Assembly (NCBI GenBank): GCA_030027265.1
Contig: JASENG010000004.1
Coordinates: 1-64,000 of the forward strand
DNA from: Lysinibacillus fusiformis
GTDB lineage: Bacteria; Bacillota; Bacilli; Bacillales_A; Planococcaceae
DNA length: 64,000 bases
Direction of reading: 5' to 3'
Of this stretch, positions 18,916 to 28,648 are shown one piece after another; position 1 is the first letter of the stretch; every line of letters starts with the position of its first letter. Under the pieces are notes generated by a model. The model saw only the letters and a program-made list of their open reading frames with translations, was not told the origin of the DNA and ran no database searches. Made by a program: the position numbers and the translations under genes.

Positions 18916-20871
18916 ATGAAGTGGATTTCGACCATTTCAAAAAATCGCTTGAAGTTTATTGTTTATGGCTTTATTATTTTTGCTTTAGCTGTTGTCTTAC
19001 GGTTATTTTATGTCCAAGTCATTCAGCATGAAAAGCTGACGGATTTGGCAAAAGAAAACTGGGATCGGGAAATTCCTTTTGCATCTGAAAGAGGAGATAT
19101 TGTAGACCGTGACGGGGAAGTAATTGTAACGAATAAGTTAGCCCCGACTCTTTATTTTATGCCTGCACAAAGCGATAATATTGAAGAAGCTGCCAAACAA
19201 ATTGCTTCCGTGTTAGATTTGGATGCTGAAAAGTTATATGAAAAAATGAATGTGAAGAAATATATGGTGAAGCTTGAGAAAAATATTTCCTATGAAAAGG
19301 CAGTTGAGATTCAAAGCTTAAAAATAAGCGGGCTATATACTGGTGTAGATTATATCCGGCATTATCCTTATGGGGATTTGCTATCTCGATTTATAGGGTT
19401 CACAGGATATGATACACAAGGTCTTGCAGGTATTGAATATCAATACAATAAGGTATTGACTTCTAAAGAAGCAGCAATTCGCCTCTTTACGGATGCACAG
19501 GGGAATTCCTTGCCGCATGTGGATGATGAATGGCGTGAAGGAGATCAAGGGGCAGATGTCAATTTAACCATTGATTTGGATGTCCAAAAGGTAGTAGAAA
19601 GAGAATTATCACAAGCAATGGAAAAATATGATGCAACCCAGGCATTAGGGATTGCGATGAATGTAAATACTGGAGAAATATTAGCATTATCATCTTATCC
19701 TACATATGATCCTGCTAATTTCCAAGACGTAGATCAATCAATTTATAACCGCAATTTACCTGTTTGGATGACCTATGAGCCAGGTTCTACTTTTAAAATT
19801 ATTACATTAAGTGCAGCACTTGAAGAAGGTGTTGTAGACTTAGAGAAAGATACGTTCTATGACAAAGGCTATACAATGGTGGAAGATTCCCGCTTGCGCT
19901 GCTGGAAGCGGGAAGGACATGGTAGTGAAACTTTCTTAGAAGTGGTGGAAAATTCCTGTAACCCAGGTTTTATAGAGCTAGGACAGCGAGTAGGTGCTGA
20001 TAAACTGCTTGAATATATAAAAGATTTTGGGTTTGGCGAAGCTACAGGTTCTAACATTCCTGGTGAAGCCTCGGGAATATTATTTTCGAAAGAAGCTTTT
20101 GGGCCAGTGGAGCATGCAACAACCTCCTTTGGTCAAGGGATTGCTGTAACACCGATCCAGCAGGTTCAGGCTGTTGCTGCGGCAGTGAATGGAGGTAAGT
20201 TATTCACGCCATATGTAGTTTCTAAAGTAGTAGATTCTGAAACGGGCAAAACGATTGTTGAAAATAAACCGGAATTAAAGCGAACTGTTATAAGTGAAGA
20301 GACATCTGCAAAGGTTCGTAATGCTCTAGAATCAGTTGTTGCCAATGGATCCGGTAGACAAGCATTCCGCGATGGACTTCGAATTGGCGGCAAAACAGGA
20401 ACTGCACAGAAAGTAGTGGATGGACGTTATAAAGATGGTGAATATATCGTATCATTTATAGGGTTTGCACCAGCGGATAATCCTGAAATTGTTGTATATG
20501 TAGCAATTGATAGTCCAAAAAGTGCAACTGTATTTGGCAGTACGATTGCTGCCCCAATCGTTGGACAAATCATTGAGGATATTGCCCCAACTGTCGGTAT
20601 AAAAGTTGATCGTGAAGGACAAATGGAAAAACAATATCGTTGGGGAGACCCAATAACTGACCGAGTTCCAAATTTAGTTGGCTTATCAGTCGATGAATTA
20701 GCGAAATTGCAGTATCCATTTAAAATGGAGATCCATGGTGAGGGAACGGTTATAAAATCACAATTGCCAGAAGCAGAAAATATTCTTGAACAAGATGGAA
20801 CAATCCATCTATATTTAGATGGGAATATAAGCGAGAACAAAGAAGATGAAAAACAAAACGAAAATAATTAA
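18916..20871 (+). CDS. spoVD: Stage V sporulation protein D, spore cortex transpeptidase
   Basis: Class B PBP that crosslinks spore cortex together with SpoVE. 651 aa with a membrane anchor (about 11-31), SERGDIVDRDGE, STFK (Ser291), SCN (Ser347) and KTGT (Lys493), and a single C-terminal PASTA domain (VPNLVGLSVDELAKLQYPF). One PASTA domain, the size and SCNPGF rather than SSN mark it as SpoVD. The ATG at 18916 lies about ten bases after GGGGTG; an upstream in-frame ATG lacks a ribosome site. No sigma-E promoter was recognised in the 62-bp gap after pbpB. murE, which follows in B. subtilis, is absent. Confidence 0.93.
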   Translation: MKWISTISKNRLKFIVYGFIIFALAVVLRLFYVQVIQHEKLTDLAKENWDREIPFASERGDIVDRDGEVIVTNKLAPTLYFMPAQSDNIEEAAKQIASVLDLDAEKLYEKMNVKKYMVKLEKNISYEKAVEIQSLKISGLYTGVDYIRHYPYGDLLSRFIGFTGYDTQGLAGIEYQYNKVLTSKEAAIRLFTDAQGNSLPHVDDEWREGDQGADVNLTIDLDVQKVVERELSQAMEKYDATQALGIAMNVNTGEILALSSYPTYDPANFQDVDQSIYNRNLPVWMTYEPGSTFKIITLSAALEEGVVDLEKDTFYDKGYTMVEDSRLRCWKREGHGSETFLEVVENSCNPGFIELGQRVGADKLLEYIKDFGFGEATGSNIPGEASGILFSKEAFGPVEHATTSFGQGIAVTPIQQVQAVAAAVNGGKLFTPYVVSKVVDSETGKTIVENKPELKRTVISEETSAKVRNALESVVANGSGRQAFRDGLRIGGKTGTAQKVVDGRYKDGEYIVSFIGFAPADNPEIVVYVAIDSPKSATVFGSTIAAPIVGQIIEDIAPTVGIKVDREGQMEKQYRWGDPITDRVPNLVGLSVDELAKLQYPFKMEIHGEGTVIKSQLPEAENILEQDGTIHLYLDGNISENKEDEKQNENN

Positions 20872-20948
20872 TCAATAACTTCTAGGTGAGATGCAACAAT
20901 TATAGAATTACTTAAGAAGAAAGAACAGAAATTAGAGGAGATTTAATA

Positions 20949-21923
20949 ATGACAATCACAACAACAATAACCATTCTAGCAATTTCATTTATCGTTTCTG
21001 TGGTTTTGGCGCCCATATTTATTCCAATACTTCGTCGGATGAAATTTGGACAGAGTATTCGAGAAGAAGGTCCGCAATCACATATGAAAAAAGCTGGGAC
21101 TCCAACTATGGGGGGCATAATCTTTTTAATCTCAATCATTGCTACAACGGTAATTGTTGGAAATATGTCTGACATATTTACGACTCAATCTGTCGTAATC
21201 ATTTTAGTGTTAGCTGGATTTGGTTTGATTGGGTTTTTGGATGATGGAATTAAAGTTATCTTCAAACGTAATTTAGGATTAACATCACTGCAAAAATTAA
21301 TCGGTCAAATTATTATCTCGATTGCTGCATTCCTATTATTGCGACTTGGTTCTTTTGATACGTCAATTAGTATTCCGTTTACTGAGTGGTCTGTTGATTT
21401 AGGAATCTTGTATGTAGGTTTTCTAATCTTTTGGCTAGTTGGCTTCTCCAACGCCGTGAACTTGACAGATGGATTAGATGGACTGGTTGCAGGAACTGCA
21501 TCAATTGCATTTACGGCATTCGGAGTTATCGCATTATTTAATGAGCAAGCCGATGTAGCTTTATTCACATTTGCAGTAACGGGTGCACTTTTAGGGTTTT
21601 TACTTTTCAATGCAAATCCGGCAAAAGTGTTTATGGGGGATACGGGGTCACTTGCATTAGGGGGTGCCCTGGCCCTTGTTTCGATTCTAGTAAAAGAAGA
21701 GCTGCTTTTATTATTAATCGGATTAGTGTTTGTCATTGAAACTTTATCCGTTATTTTACAGGTAGCAAGTTTTAAATTGCGCGGAAAACGAATCTTTAAA
21801 ATGAGTCCCATTCACCACCACTTTGAATTGTCTGGCTGGTCAGAACGTAAAGTAGTAGGCGTCTTTTGGTCAACAGCACTAGTTGTTGCATTAATTGCAG
21901 TAATATCGGAGGCATTGCTATGA
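20949..21923 (+). CDS. mraY: Phospho-N-acetylmuramoyl-pentapeptide-transferase MraY
   Basis: Transfers phospho-MurNAc-pentapeptide to undecaprenyl phosphate, giving lipid I at the inner membrane face. 324 aa with about ten transmembrane helices; signature AGTPTMGG at about 49-56, LGFLDDGIK-type FLDDGIKV, NAVNLTDGLDGL, GDTGSLALGG and the C-terminal MSPIHHHFELSGW. ATG 20949 follows AGAGGAGATTTAATA. Its stop overlaps the murD start. Confidence 0.97.
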   Translation: MTITTTITILAISFIVSVVLAPIFIPILRRMKFGQSIREEGPQSHMKKAGTPTMGGIIFLISIIATTVIVGNMSDIFTTQSVVIILVLAGFGLIGFLDDGIKVIFKRNLGLTSLQKLIGQIIISIAAFLLLRLGSFDTSISIPFTEWSVDLGILYVGFLIFWLVGFSNAVNLTDGLDGLVAGTASIAFTAFGVIALFNEQADVALFTFAVTGALLGFLLFNANPAKVFMGDTGSLALGGALALVSILVKEELLLLLIGLVFVIETLSVILQVASFKLRGKRIFKMSPIHHHFELSGWSERKVVGVFWSTALVVALIAVISEALL

Positions 21924-23269
21924 TTCAATATACAAAATTACAACATAAGAAAGTCTTAGTCCTTGGTTTGGCCAAAAGTGGAGTAGCAGCAGCAGAGCTT
22001 CTCCATGAATTAGGTGCCTTTGTTACTGTCAATGATTCAAAGCCATTTGATGAAAATCCACAAGCGCAGGGCCTACTAGAAAAAGGGATTACGGTCATCT
22101 GTGGTCGACATCCAGAGGATTTGCTGGATGAGGGTTTCGAATTAATCGTTAAAAATCCCGGCATCCCTTATACAAATCCAATCGTGGCAGACGCAGTAAA
22201 TCGTGGTCTGAAAGTGATAACTGAAGTTGAGCTGGCCTATTTAGTTAGTGAAGCACCAATCATTGGTATTACAGGTACAAACGGTAAAACGACAACGACT
22301 ACTTTAATTTTTGAAATGTTAAATAGCGGCAGCAAAAAGCCATTAATCGCTGGAAATATTGGGACAGTTGCTTGTGGAGTTGCTGCTGGTGCAACAAAAG
22401 AAAATGTCATTGTCACTGAATTGTCTTCTTTCCAGCTGATGGGTACAAATGAGTTTAAACCTAGAATTGCGATTTTAACGAATTTATATGATGCTCATCT
22501 AGATTATCATGGTACTTTTGATCAATATGCAGATGCTAAGTTTAACATCACTAAAAATCAAGATGGAAACGATTGGTTCATTTATAATGCGGAACAAGAA
22601 ATTGTAAAGCAATATGCGGCTAAATCAAACGCGAAAAAAATTCCTTTTAGTTCAAATGGCCGTTCGGAAGAAGGCATTAGTGCAGATGAAACAACAATCT
22701 ATTGGCAGGGTGAAGCGTATATAGAAAGAGTAAATATTGCGCTACCCGGGAAACATAATCTTGAAAATATCTTAGCAGCACTCGCAGCATGTATTTTATA
22801 CGGTTGCGAAAAGGAAGCACTGGAGGAAGTCTTAAAAACATTTACAGGGGTTCGTCATCGTACACAGTTTGTTCGTGAATGGAATGGACGGAAAATTTAC
22901 AATGACTCTAAAGCGACAAACTGTCTAGCGACAAAGGTTGCTCTTGAAGCATTCACTCAGCCTACTGTTTTACTTGCAGGGGGATTGGATCGGGGCCACT
23001 CCTTTGAGGAGCTGCGCTCATCTATGAAGAATGTAAAAAGCGTTGTGGCTTTTGGACAAACTGGGGAAAGATTTATAGAATTTGCGAAATCCTGTGGGGT
23101 AGAAGAAACTGCATTAGCTGAAAATGTAGAAGATGCGGTTACTAAAGCAGCAGCTATCTCTCGAAGCGGAGATGTTATTTTATTATCTCCTGCTTGTGCA
23201 AGTTGGGATCAATATAAAAGCTTCGAAGTCCGAGGAGATTTATTCATTGAAGCTGCACTGAAGCTATAA
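21920..23269 (+). CDS. murD: UDP-N-acetylmuramoylalanine--D-glutamate ligase MurD
   Basis: Adds D-Glu to UDP-MurNAc-L-Ala with ATP. 449 aa; N-terminal VLGLAKSGVAAAELL Rossmann segment, P-loop GITGTNGKTTTT, NLYDAHLDYHG and HRTQFVREWNGRKIYNDSKATN. The frame is open 18 codons upstream inside mraY, but GGAGG at 21908-21912 selects ATG 21920, which overlaps the mraY TGA. Last lipid II precursor gene in this cluster. Confidence 0.97.
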   Translation: MIQYTKLQHKKVLVLGLAKSGVAAAELLHELGAFVTVNDSKPFDENPQAQGLLEKGITVICGRHPEDLLDEGFELIVKNPGIPYTNPIVADAVNRGLKVITEVELAYLVSEAPIIGITGTNGKTTTTTLIFEMLNSGSKKPLIAGNIGTVACGVAAGATKENVIVTELSSFQLMGTNEFKPRIAILTNLYDAHLDYHGTFDQYADAKFNITKNQDGNDWFIYNAEQEIVKQYAAKSNAKKIPFSSNGRSEEGISADETTIYWQGEAYIERVNIALPGKHNLENILAALAACILYGCEKEALEEVLKTFTGVRHRTQFVREWNGRKIYNDSKATNCLATKVALEAFTQPTVLLAGGLDRGHSFEELRSSMKNVKSVVAFGQTGERFIEFAKSCGVEETALAENVEDAVTKAAAISRSGDVILLSPACASWDQYKSFEVRGDLFIEAALKL

Positions 23270-23340
23270 TAGCTATTGCCGTGATATGAATTGTCTCAAA
23301 AATGAAGTTTCGAAATTCTTGATTTTACCATGAATAACTT

Positions 23341-23367
23341 GTGCTTGGAGACAGCCTCTCTAAGCAC
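23341..23367 (+). other. Inverted repeat upstream of spoVE
   Basis: GTGCTTGGAGA and TCTCTAAGCAC form an 11-bp stem (one wobble) with a 5-nt loop. No T run follows, so it is not a standard terminator; it could stabilise or attenuate the spoVE message. Confidence 0.5.
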
Positions 23368-23408
23368 TGATTTATCCTTGTATTATAGAACAAGAAAGGA
23401 TGCCTTAG

Positions 23409-24494
23409 CTGAAGTTTACTTATAAAAGGCTCTTCATTATATCTGCGATTTTGCTGTCATTGATAGGAATTGCTTTCATTTTTTCGGCTGGTACATATTG
23501 GAGTTCGATACACTATGAAGATGAGCTGCCCTTCTATATTAAGCAAAGTATTTACTTAGGTTTAGCAATCATCGTATTTCTATTTGTTACAAATATGCCG
23601 CTTTTTACGCAAGAAAGAACTTGGATAATCCTTTATGTACTTTCATTACTGTTATTGGTTCTTGTTTTAATTCCTGGTATTGGTCTTGTACGGAATGGTT
23701 CACAAAGCTGGATTGGTTTGGGGCCATTAACCATTCAACCAGCAGAGTTAGTTAAAATTACAACTTTAATGTATTTAAGTTTTTTACTGAGTAAAGTGCG
23801 AAATGATGAACGGGTTGTTCAGATTAAGCATTTTTTGATTATCCTAATTCCTTGTGGATTAATTATGCTTCAGCCTGACTTTGGTTCAGTTTTCATTTTA
23901 GTCGTAGCGGCATTTATTTTACTGTTCATAGCAAAATATCCAATCAAATTATATGTTGGTTTTATTGTTCTGGGGATTGTAGGGTTGGTGGGTTTAATTG
24001 CGTCTGCACCCTATCGCTTGAAGCGGATTGAAGCTTTTCTCAATCCTTGGGAGGATCCATTAGGCAGCGGGTTCCAAGCAGTACAATCATTAATGGCAAT
24101 TGGTCCAGCGGGTTTGCTTGGACATGGTTTTCAGCAGAGCAGGCAAAAGTTTTTATATTTGCCGGAACCGCAAAATGACTTTATCTTCTCTATTATACTA
24201 GAAGAAGTTGGATTTTTGGGTGGCTGTGTTGTATTAGCACTTTTTGCGATATTTATTTATTCTGGCTGTGGACTGGCCATTCAATCACTGAAAAGTTCCG
24301 ATTTTTATGCCATATCCGCTTTAGTCGGGATGGTAGGTTTCCAAGCCGCTTTGAATATCGGCGTGGTTATTGGATTGATTCCTGTTACAGGCGTTACCTT
24401 GCCGTTTATAAGTTATGGTGGAACGTCACTCATGATTATATGGTTTGTTGTAGCCATCATTATTAGCTTTGCAAATCAATCGGATACTACTTAA
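23409..24494 (+). CDS. spoVE: SpoVE/FtsW-type SEDS peptidoglycan polymerase
   Basis: SEDS-family glycosyltransferase polymerising lipid II; by position between murD and divIB it corresponds to SpoVE, partner of SpoVD in cortex synthesis. About 361 aa and ten transmembrane helices. Family motifs: RNGSQSWIGLGPLTIQPAE, LQPDFGS, PYRLKRIEAFLNPWEDPLGSG, SRQKFLYLPEPQNDFIFSII and the C-terminal GVTLPFISYGGTS. No ATG, GTG or TTG gives a full first helix. CTG at 23409, eight bases after AAAGGA (23395-23400) and just after an in-frame stop, yields KFTYKRLFIISAI and a complete first segment. murG and murB do not follow. Confidence 0.88.
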   Translation: MKFTYKRLFIISAILLSLIGIAFIFSAGTYWSSIHYEDELPFYIKQSIYLGLAIIVFLFVTNMPLFTQERTWIILYVLSLLLLVLVLIPGIGLVRNGSQSWIGLGPLTIQPAELVKITTLMYLSFLLSKVRNDERVVQIKHFLIILIPCGLIMLQPDFGSVFILVVAAFILLFIAKYPIKLYVGFIVLGIVGLVGLIASAPYRLKRIEAFLNPWEDPLGSGFQAVQSLMAIGPAGLLGHGFQQSRQKFLYLPEPQNDFIFSIILEEVGFLGGCVVLALFAIFIYSGCGLAIQSLKSSDFYAISALVGMVGFQAALNIGVVIGLIPVTGVTLPFISYGGTSLMIIWFVVAIIISFANQSDTT

Positions 24495-24554
24495 CGAAGT
24501 ATTTTTTATGAACTAAATAACAAACAATAGTGGAGGAAAGGAGGAGTAAAAATT

Positions 24555-25397
24555 ATGGATAAAGTAATCGATATTGAAGAGCGCATCCCAACCTTAAGAG
24601 AAAAAAGAAGAAAAAGAACAAATTTCAAATTTATCTTCCTGCTATTTCTATTCTTAATAACATTATTTTTACTCCTTTACTTTCAATCTCCTTATAGCGA
24701 AATCAAAAAAGTCGATGTGATAGGTGCCGGGTTAGTAGAAGCGGATGTTTATAAAGAACAATCTGATTTAAAAACTGGGGATTCGATGTGGGGATTTAAA
24801 GTAACTGATGTTGAGGACAAAATAAGCAAAGAACAATGGGTAAAAGATGTTCATGTAAAAAGAAAATGGTTGACGACCGTACAAATTGAAATTGAAGAAT
24901 GGGAAAAAGTCGCCTATATTTCTATAGATAATGAGCTTTACCCTATGCTGGAAAATGGCGAAATATTTAAAGAGGCAAGCAGTTTAGAGCCAATCGATGC
25001 ACCATTATTTTTAGAGTTTGATGATGAAAAATTGAGGAAGAGATTATTAGAAGAACTTGCGAAGCTAGATCCAACCGTCTTGTCCCTAATATCTCAAATC
25101 AATTCAACCCCAAGCAGTGCCGATCCATATGCAGTAACCCTGCTTATGAATGACGGGTACGAGGTTCGAGCAGAAGTTACAACATTAGCTGAAAAGTTGA
25201 ATTATTATCCTTCGATTGTGGCACAAATTGAAAGTACGGGTTCCTATGAAAAAGGAATCATTGATATCGAAGTAGGTTCATACTACAGATCCTATCTGGA
25301 TGAATACGCTGAGTTTGACTTTAGTATTGATGAATCAGGTGAAGCGGTGATTGAAGAACAGGAAGTGATGGATGATGAAGAAACCACTTCACAGTAA
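24555..25397 (+). CDS. divIB: Cell division protein DivIB (FtsQ)
   Basis: Bitopic septal protein that works with FtsL and DivIC to control PBP2B and FtsW. 280 aa: charged cytoplasmic N-terminus, transmembrane helix (about 25-45), a POTRA domain (about 50-120, IKKVDVIGAGLVEADVYKE), a beta domain with the YPMLENGEIF motif and an acidic C-terminal tail. A strong GGAGGAAAGGAGG precedes the ATG. Its last 26 nt overlap ylxW. Its gene follows spoVE directly. Confidence 0.93.
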   Translation: MDKVIDIEERIPTLREKRRKRTNFKFIFLLFLFLITLFLLLYFQSPYSEIKKVDVIGAGLVEADVYKEQSDLKTGDSMWGFKVTDVEDKISKEQWVKDVHVKRKWLTTVQIEIEEWEKVAYISIDNELYPMLENGEIFKEASSLEPIDAPLFLEFDDEKLRKRLLEELAKLDPTVLSLISQINSTPSSADPYAVTLLMNDGYEVRAEVTTLAEKLNYYPSIVAQIESTGSYEKGIIDIEVGSYYRSYLDEYAEFDFSIDESGEAVIEEQEVMDDEETTSQ

Positions 25398-26094
25398 AAA
25401 AAATAACAAATTTACCAGAAAGCAGCTCATCATACTAATTGTATGTATTACAACAGGATTTATTATTGGTTATTCGTATAAACTAACAAAAAATCATGAA
25501 AAGAATAATAACTCCTATTTAGATCAGGAAGAATCCTATCGAGAGGATTTAATTCAGCAGCAGGAAAGAAACAAAGAGTTAGCGGAAGAACTAAATAGCT
25601 TGCAAACCAAACTTAGAGATTATGAAAGATCTTTTGCAGAAAATGAAGATGCATATGAGCATTTAATTGAGGAAGCCGAAAAATTACGATTAATACTTGG
25701 GAATATTCCAGCACAAGGACCAGGACTTCGAGTGACATTAAAGGATAATGACTATAATCCAAACTCAACCAATCCGAATGAATATATTGTCCATGAAAGT
25801 CATGTTTTATCGGTTGTGAACGAGCTCAAGATTTCCGGAGCTGAAAGTATTGCCATTAATGGGCAAAGATTAAAATCGAATTCATATATCAGATGTAATG
25901 GCCCGGTTATTACGATTGATGACAAACAATTCCCGGCACCCTTCGTGATTGAAGCTGTTGGTGATGCTGATACACTGTTATCTTCGTTGAAAATTGTTGG
26001 GGGAGTAATGGACCAATTGCTGGTAGATAATATTGTGGTAACAATTGAGGAGAAGAATCTAATTCAGATGCCTTCAATAAATGATGAAACATAG
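25372..26094 (+). CDS. ylxW: DUF881 protein YlxW
   Basis: A 240-aa bitopic protein: basic N-terminus, transmembrane helix (about 17-36), long coiled coil (about 50-105) and an extracellular DUF881 domain (QGPGLRVTLKD, NELKISGAESIAINGQRL, PFVIEAVGD). The family sits in the division cluster of many Firmicutes; the role is unknown. Two tandem ATGs at 25372 and 25375 are possible starts. Translationally coupled to divIB. Confidence 0.85.
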   Translation: MMKKPLHSKKNNKFTRKQLIILIVCITTGFIIGYSYKLTKNHEKNNNSYLDQEESYREDLIQQQERNKELAEELNSLQTKLRDYERSFAENEDAYEHLIEEAEKLRLILGNIPAQGPGLRVTLKDNDYNPNSTNPNEYIVHESHVLSVVNELKISGAESIAINGQRLKSNSYIRCNGPVITIDDKQFPAPFVIEAVGDADTLLSSLKIVGGVMDQLLVDNIVVTIEEKNLIQMPSINDET

Positions 26095-26136
26095 AATTAT
26101 TCGAGGACAAGCCTATACCTGTTAGGAGGGGAACCA

Positions 26137-26856
26137 ATGACAACAAAAATAGTTACCCGAATAACGATTATATCTTTTATTGTTGGCCTCATGATTGCAG
26201 TTCAGTATAATACCGTCCAAAACCCTACGCTTAGGGACACACGGGACATTTGGGCAATCAGACAGGAATTAGCTGAAGAAAAAGAGAATCATTCGAAATT
26301 GTTAACAGAAATTGCTACTTATAATACAGTTATCGAACAATATGAAGATGAGGATGCAGAAAGTCAAGCTGTTTTGTTGAATAATACAGTGGATGATCTA
26401 AAACGGCAAGCGGGCTTATTACCCGTAAATGGTCCAGGGCTTATACTTAATATAACTCCTGCTGCGGAGCTGATTCAATTTGGTTATGAAATTGAACCCA
26501 TTTCACCTGATTTATTAATTCGATTAGTAAATGAAATTTATCGTTATGACGGCCTTTATATTGAAATCGATGGACAGCGCCTGACACTTAAATCACCGAT
26601 TCGAGATATCAATGGTGTAACTACTGTCAATAGTGTTCCTATTGACGAGGCAAAAGTTAACATAAAAATTATCACTGAAACCTTCGAAAAAGCTGAAAAA
26701 CTATATGGTTATTTGTATGCTTCGCCGTTTAGAGATGATTTTTACCTTGATAATCTAAACTTGAGTATAAATGAAGCACAAAAAAATATTACTATTTCAG
26801 AATTTGATGGAAAATTATCAAATGATTATTTAGTTGAAAATGACGAAGGGGAATAG
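26137..26856 (+). CDS. ylxX: DUF881 protein YlxX
   Basis: A 239-aa paralogue of YlxW with the same layout: transmembrane helix (about 7-23), coiled coil (about 40-95) and DUF881 domain (NGPGLILNITPA, LVNEIYRYDGLYIEIDGQRL). The two likely arose by duplication and lie next to each other in B. subtilis as well. A strong AGGAGGGGAACCA precedes the ATG. The sbp start is two bases after its stop. Confidence 0.86.
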   Translation: MTTKIVTRITIISFIVGLMIAVQYNTVQNPTLRDTRDIWAIRQELAEEKENHSKLLTEIATYNTVIEQYEDEDAESQAVLLNNTVDDLKRQAGLLPVNGPGLILNITPAAELIQFGYEIEPISPDLLIRLVNEIYRYDGLYIEIDGQRLTLKSPIRDINGVTTVNSVPIDEAKVNIKIITETFEKAEKLYGYLYASPFRDDFYLDNLNLSINEAQKNITISEFDGKLSNDYLVENDEGE

Positions 26857-26858
26857 CT

Positions 26859-27227
26859 ATGTGGTTACCATTATTAGGATTAATACTAGGCTTGAGTTTA
26901 GGATTATTAACCGATATACAGATTCCTGCTATTTATGAAAATTATTTATCAATTGCTGTACTGGCAGCATTAGATACGCTATTTGGCGGGATAAGGGCAA
27001 ATTTGCAGCAAGTGTATGATGATAAAGTGTTTTTATCCGGCTTTTTCTTTAATATTGCACTTGCTGCCGGACTAGCATTTTTAGGAGTGCATTTAGGGGT
27101 TGATCTCTATTTAGCCGCCATTTTTGCCTTTGGTGTCCGATTATTCCAAAATATAGCAGTCATTCGACGAATTTTGATAGCAAAATGGGAAGAGAGACAT
27201 GTAAAAAAGGATGAAAATACAGTATAA
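26859..27227 (+). CDS. sbp: Small basic membrane protein Sbp (DUF1290)
   Basis: A 122-aa integral membrane protein with three to four hydrophobic helices and the conserved AALDTLFGGIRANL motif, the signature of DUF1290. It ends in a basic cytoplasmic tail. It precedes ftsA in many Bacillales; function unknown. Start ATG 26859 with AAGGGGAA upstream. Confidence 0.9.
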   Translation: MWLPLLGLILGLSLGLLTDIQIPAIYENYLSIAVLAALDTLFGGIRANLQQVYDDKVFLSGFFFNIALAAGLAFLGVHLGVDLYLAAIFAFGVRLFQNIAVIRRILIAKWEERHVKKDENTV

Positions 27228-27262
27228 TAGCTGTAAAATTGTATCATATATATGATTTTATT

Positions 27263-27291
27263 TAGACATTACTATGGAATTACAATAGAAT
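27263..27291 (+). promoter_or_regulatory. Candidate sigma-A promoter for ftsAZ
   Basis: TAGACA (27263-27268), 17-bp spacer, TAGAAT (27286-27291), 32 bp before ftsA. The ftsAZ pair of B. subtilis also has its own promoters; a sigma-H promoter was not recognised here. Confidence 0.5.
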
Positions 27292-27322
27292 AAAATATAG
27301 TAGGAAACGAAGGAGGTGCGGA

Positions 27323-28618
27323 ATGATGAATCACCAGGATATTTATATATCGCTAGACATCGGTTCATCTTCTATTAAAGTTTTGATAGGAGAGATTACA
27401 GATAACCAATTGCACGTAATTGGTGTTGGTAATGTGAAATCTAACGGTATACGTAAAGGCGCAATCGTTGATATAGATGCTACTGTACAATCTATTAAAA
27501 AAGCAATCGAGCAAGCTGAACGCATGACAGGAATTAAAATAAACGAAGTAGTACTAGGCATACCCGCAAATCAAACAACTCTTCAGCCAGTAAAGGGTGT
27601 TGTTGCTGTAAATAGCGAAAACCGCGAAATTACTGATGAAGATTTAGACAGAGTAATTGAATCCGCACAAGTGATGTCAATTCCACCTGAAAGAGAGCTT
27701 GTAAATCTGATCCCTCGTCAATTTATTGTTGATAATCTAGATGAAATCAAAGACCCGCGTGGAATGATTGGTATTCGTTTAGAAATGGATGCTACGATGA
27801 TTACAACATCAAAAACATTGGTTCATAACGTTTTGCGATGTGTTGAGCGAGCAGGTTTACAAATTAGAGAAATCTATTTACAACCATTAGCAGCTGGATT
27901 CTTTGCTTTAACCGAAGATGAGAAAAACCAAGGAACTGCCTTTATCGATTTAGGAGGAGGTTCTACAACAGTTGCAGTTTTTGAGGAAGGTTTACTGACA
28001 CGAACAGGAGTTATCCCTGTTGGTGGCGAACATATAACAAAAGACTTGTCAATTGTACTGAAAACACCAACTGAACAGGCTGAAATTATTAAGAAACAGT
28101 TTGGACATGCTTTTTATGAAGATGCTTCTGATGAAGAGATTTTCGAAGTACCTGTTTCTGGCACAGATGCACTGGATCAATACAGTCAAAAATTCATTTC
28201 AGAAATTATCGGTGTCCGTCTTGAAGAATTATTCGAACTAGTTTTAGATGAGTTAGCTCGTTTAGGAGTTCGCGATTTACCTGGTGGAGTAGTCCTTACA
28301 GGTGGTGTTGCTCAACTAGAGGGAATTGCACAACTTGCTCGCCAAGTTATGCAAACACGTGTAAGAATTTATACTCCAGACTATATAGGAGTTCGTGAGT
28401 CGGCTTATACAACTGCTGTGGGTTTAATACGCTATGCACATTTAGAGGATGAATTTTATGGCAGAAGTCCAGTTCAAGCTCCTGCATATGCAACAGTTGG
28501 AGCTGGAACAACACCTCCGAAAAAACAATCCAATACAGTAGATAAAGAAAGCAGCAATACAAATAAAACAAGCGTAATCAATAAAGCTAAAAAACTATTC
28601 GATAAGTTTTTCGAATAA
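27323..28618 (+). CDS. ftsA: Cell division protein FtsA
   Basis: Actin-like ATPase that tethers FtsZ filaments to the membrane. 431 aa; phosphate-1 loop LDIGSSSIKV, SHS2 insertion with GIRKGAIVDIDA, phosphate-2 IDLGGGSTTVAVF, adenosine-loop GVVLTGGVAQLEG, and a C-terminal amphipathic helix (KAKKLFDKFFE) for membrane binding after a variable linker. AAGGAGGTGCGGA precedes two adjacent ATGs at 27323 and 27326. ftsZ follows 30 nt later. Confidence 0.97.
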   Translation: MMNHQDIYISLDIGSSSIKVLIGEITDNQLHVIGVGNVKSNGIRKGAIVDIDATVQSIKKAIEQAERMTGIKINEVVLGIPANQTTLQPVKGVVAVNSENREITDEDLDRVIESAQVMSIPPERELVNLIPRQFIVDNLDEIKDPRGMIGIRLEMDATMITTSKTLVHNVLRCVERAGLQIREIYLQPLAAGFFALTEDEKNQGTAFIDLGGGSTTVAVFEEGLLTRTGVIPVGGEHITKDLSIVLKTPTEQAEIIKKQFGHAFYEDASDEEIFEVPVSGTDALDQYSQKFISEIIGVRLEELFELVLDELARLGVRDLPGGVVLTGGVAQLEGIAQLARQVMQTRVRIYTPDYIGVRESAYTTAVGLIRYAHLEDEFYGRSPVQAPAYATVGAGTTPPKKQSNTVDKESSNTNKTSVINKAKKLFDKFFE

Positions 28619-28648
28619 TATTCGAGATTAGTGGCAGGAGGAGAAACT

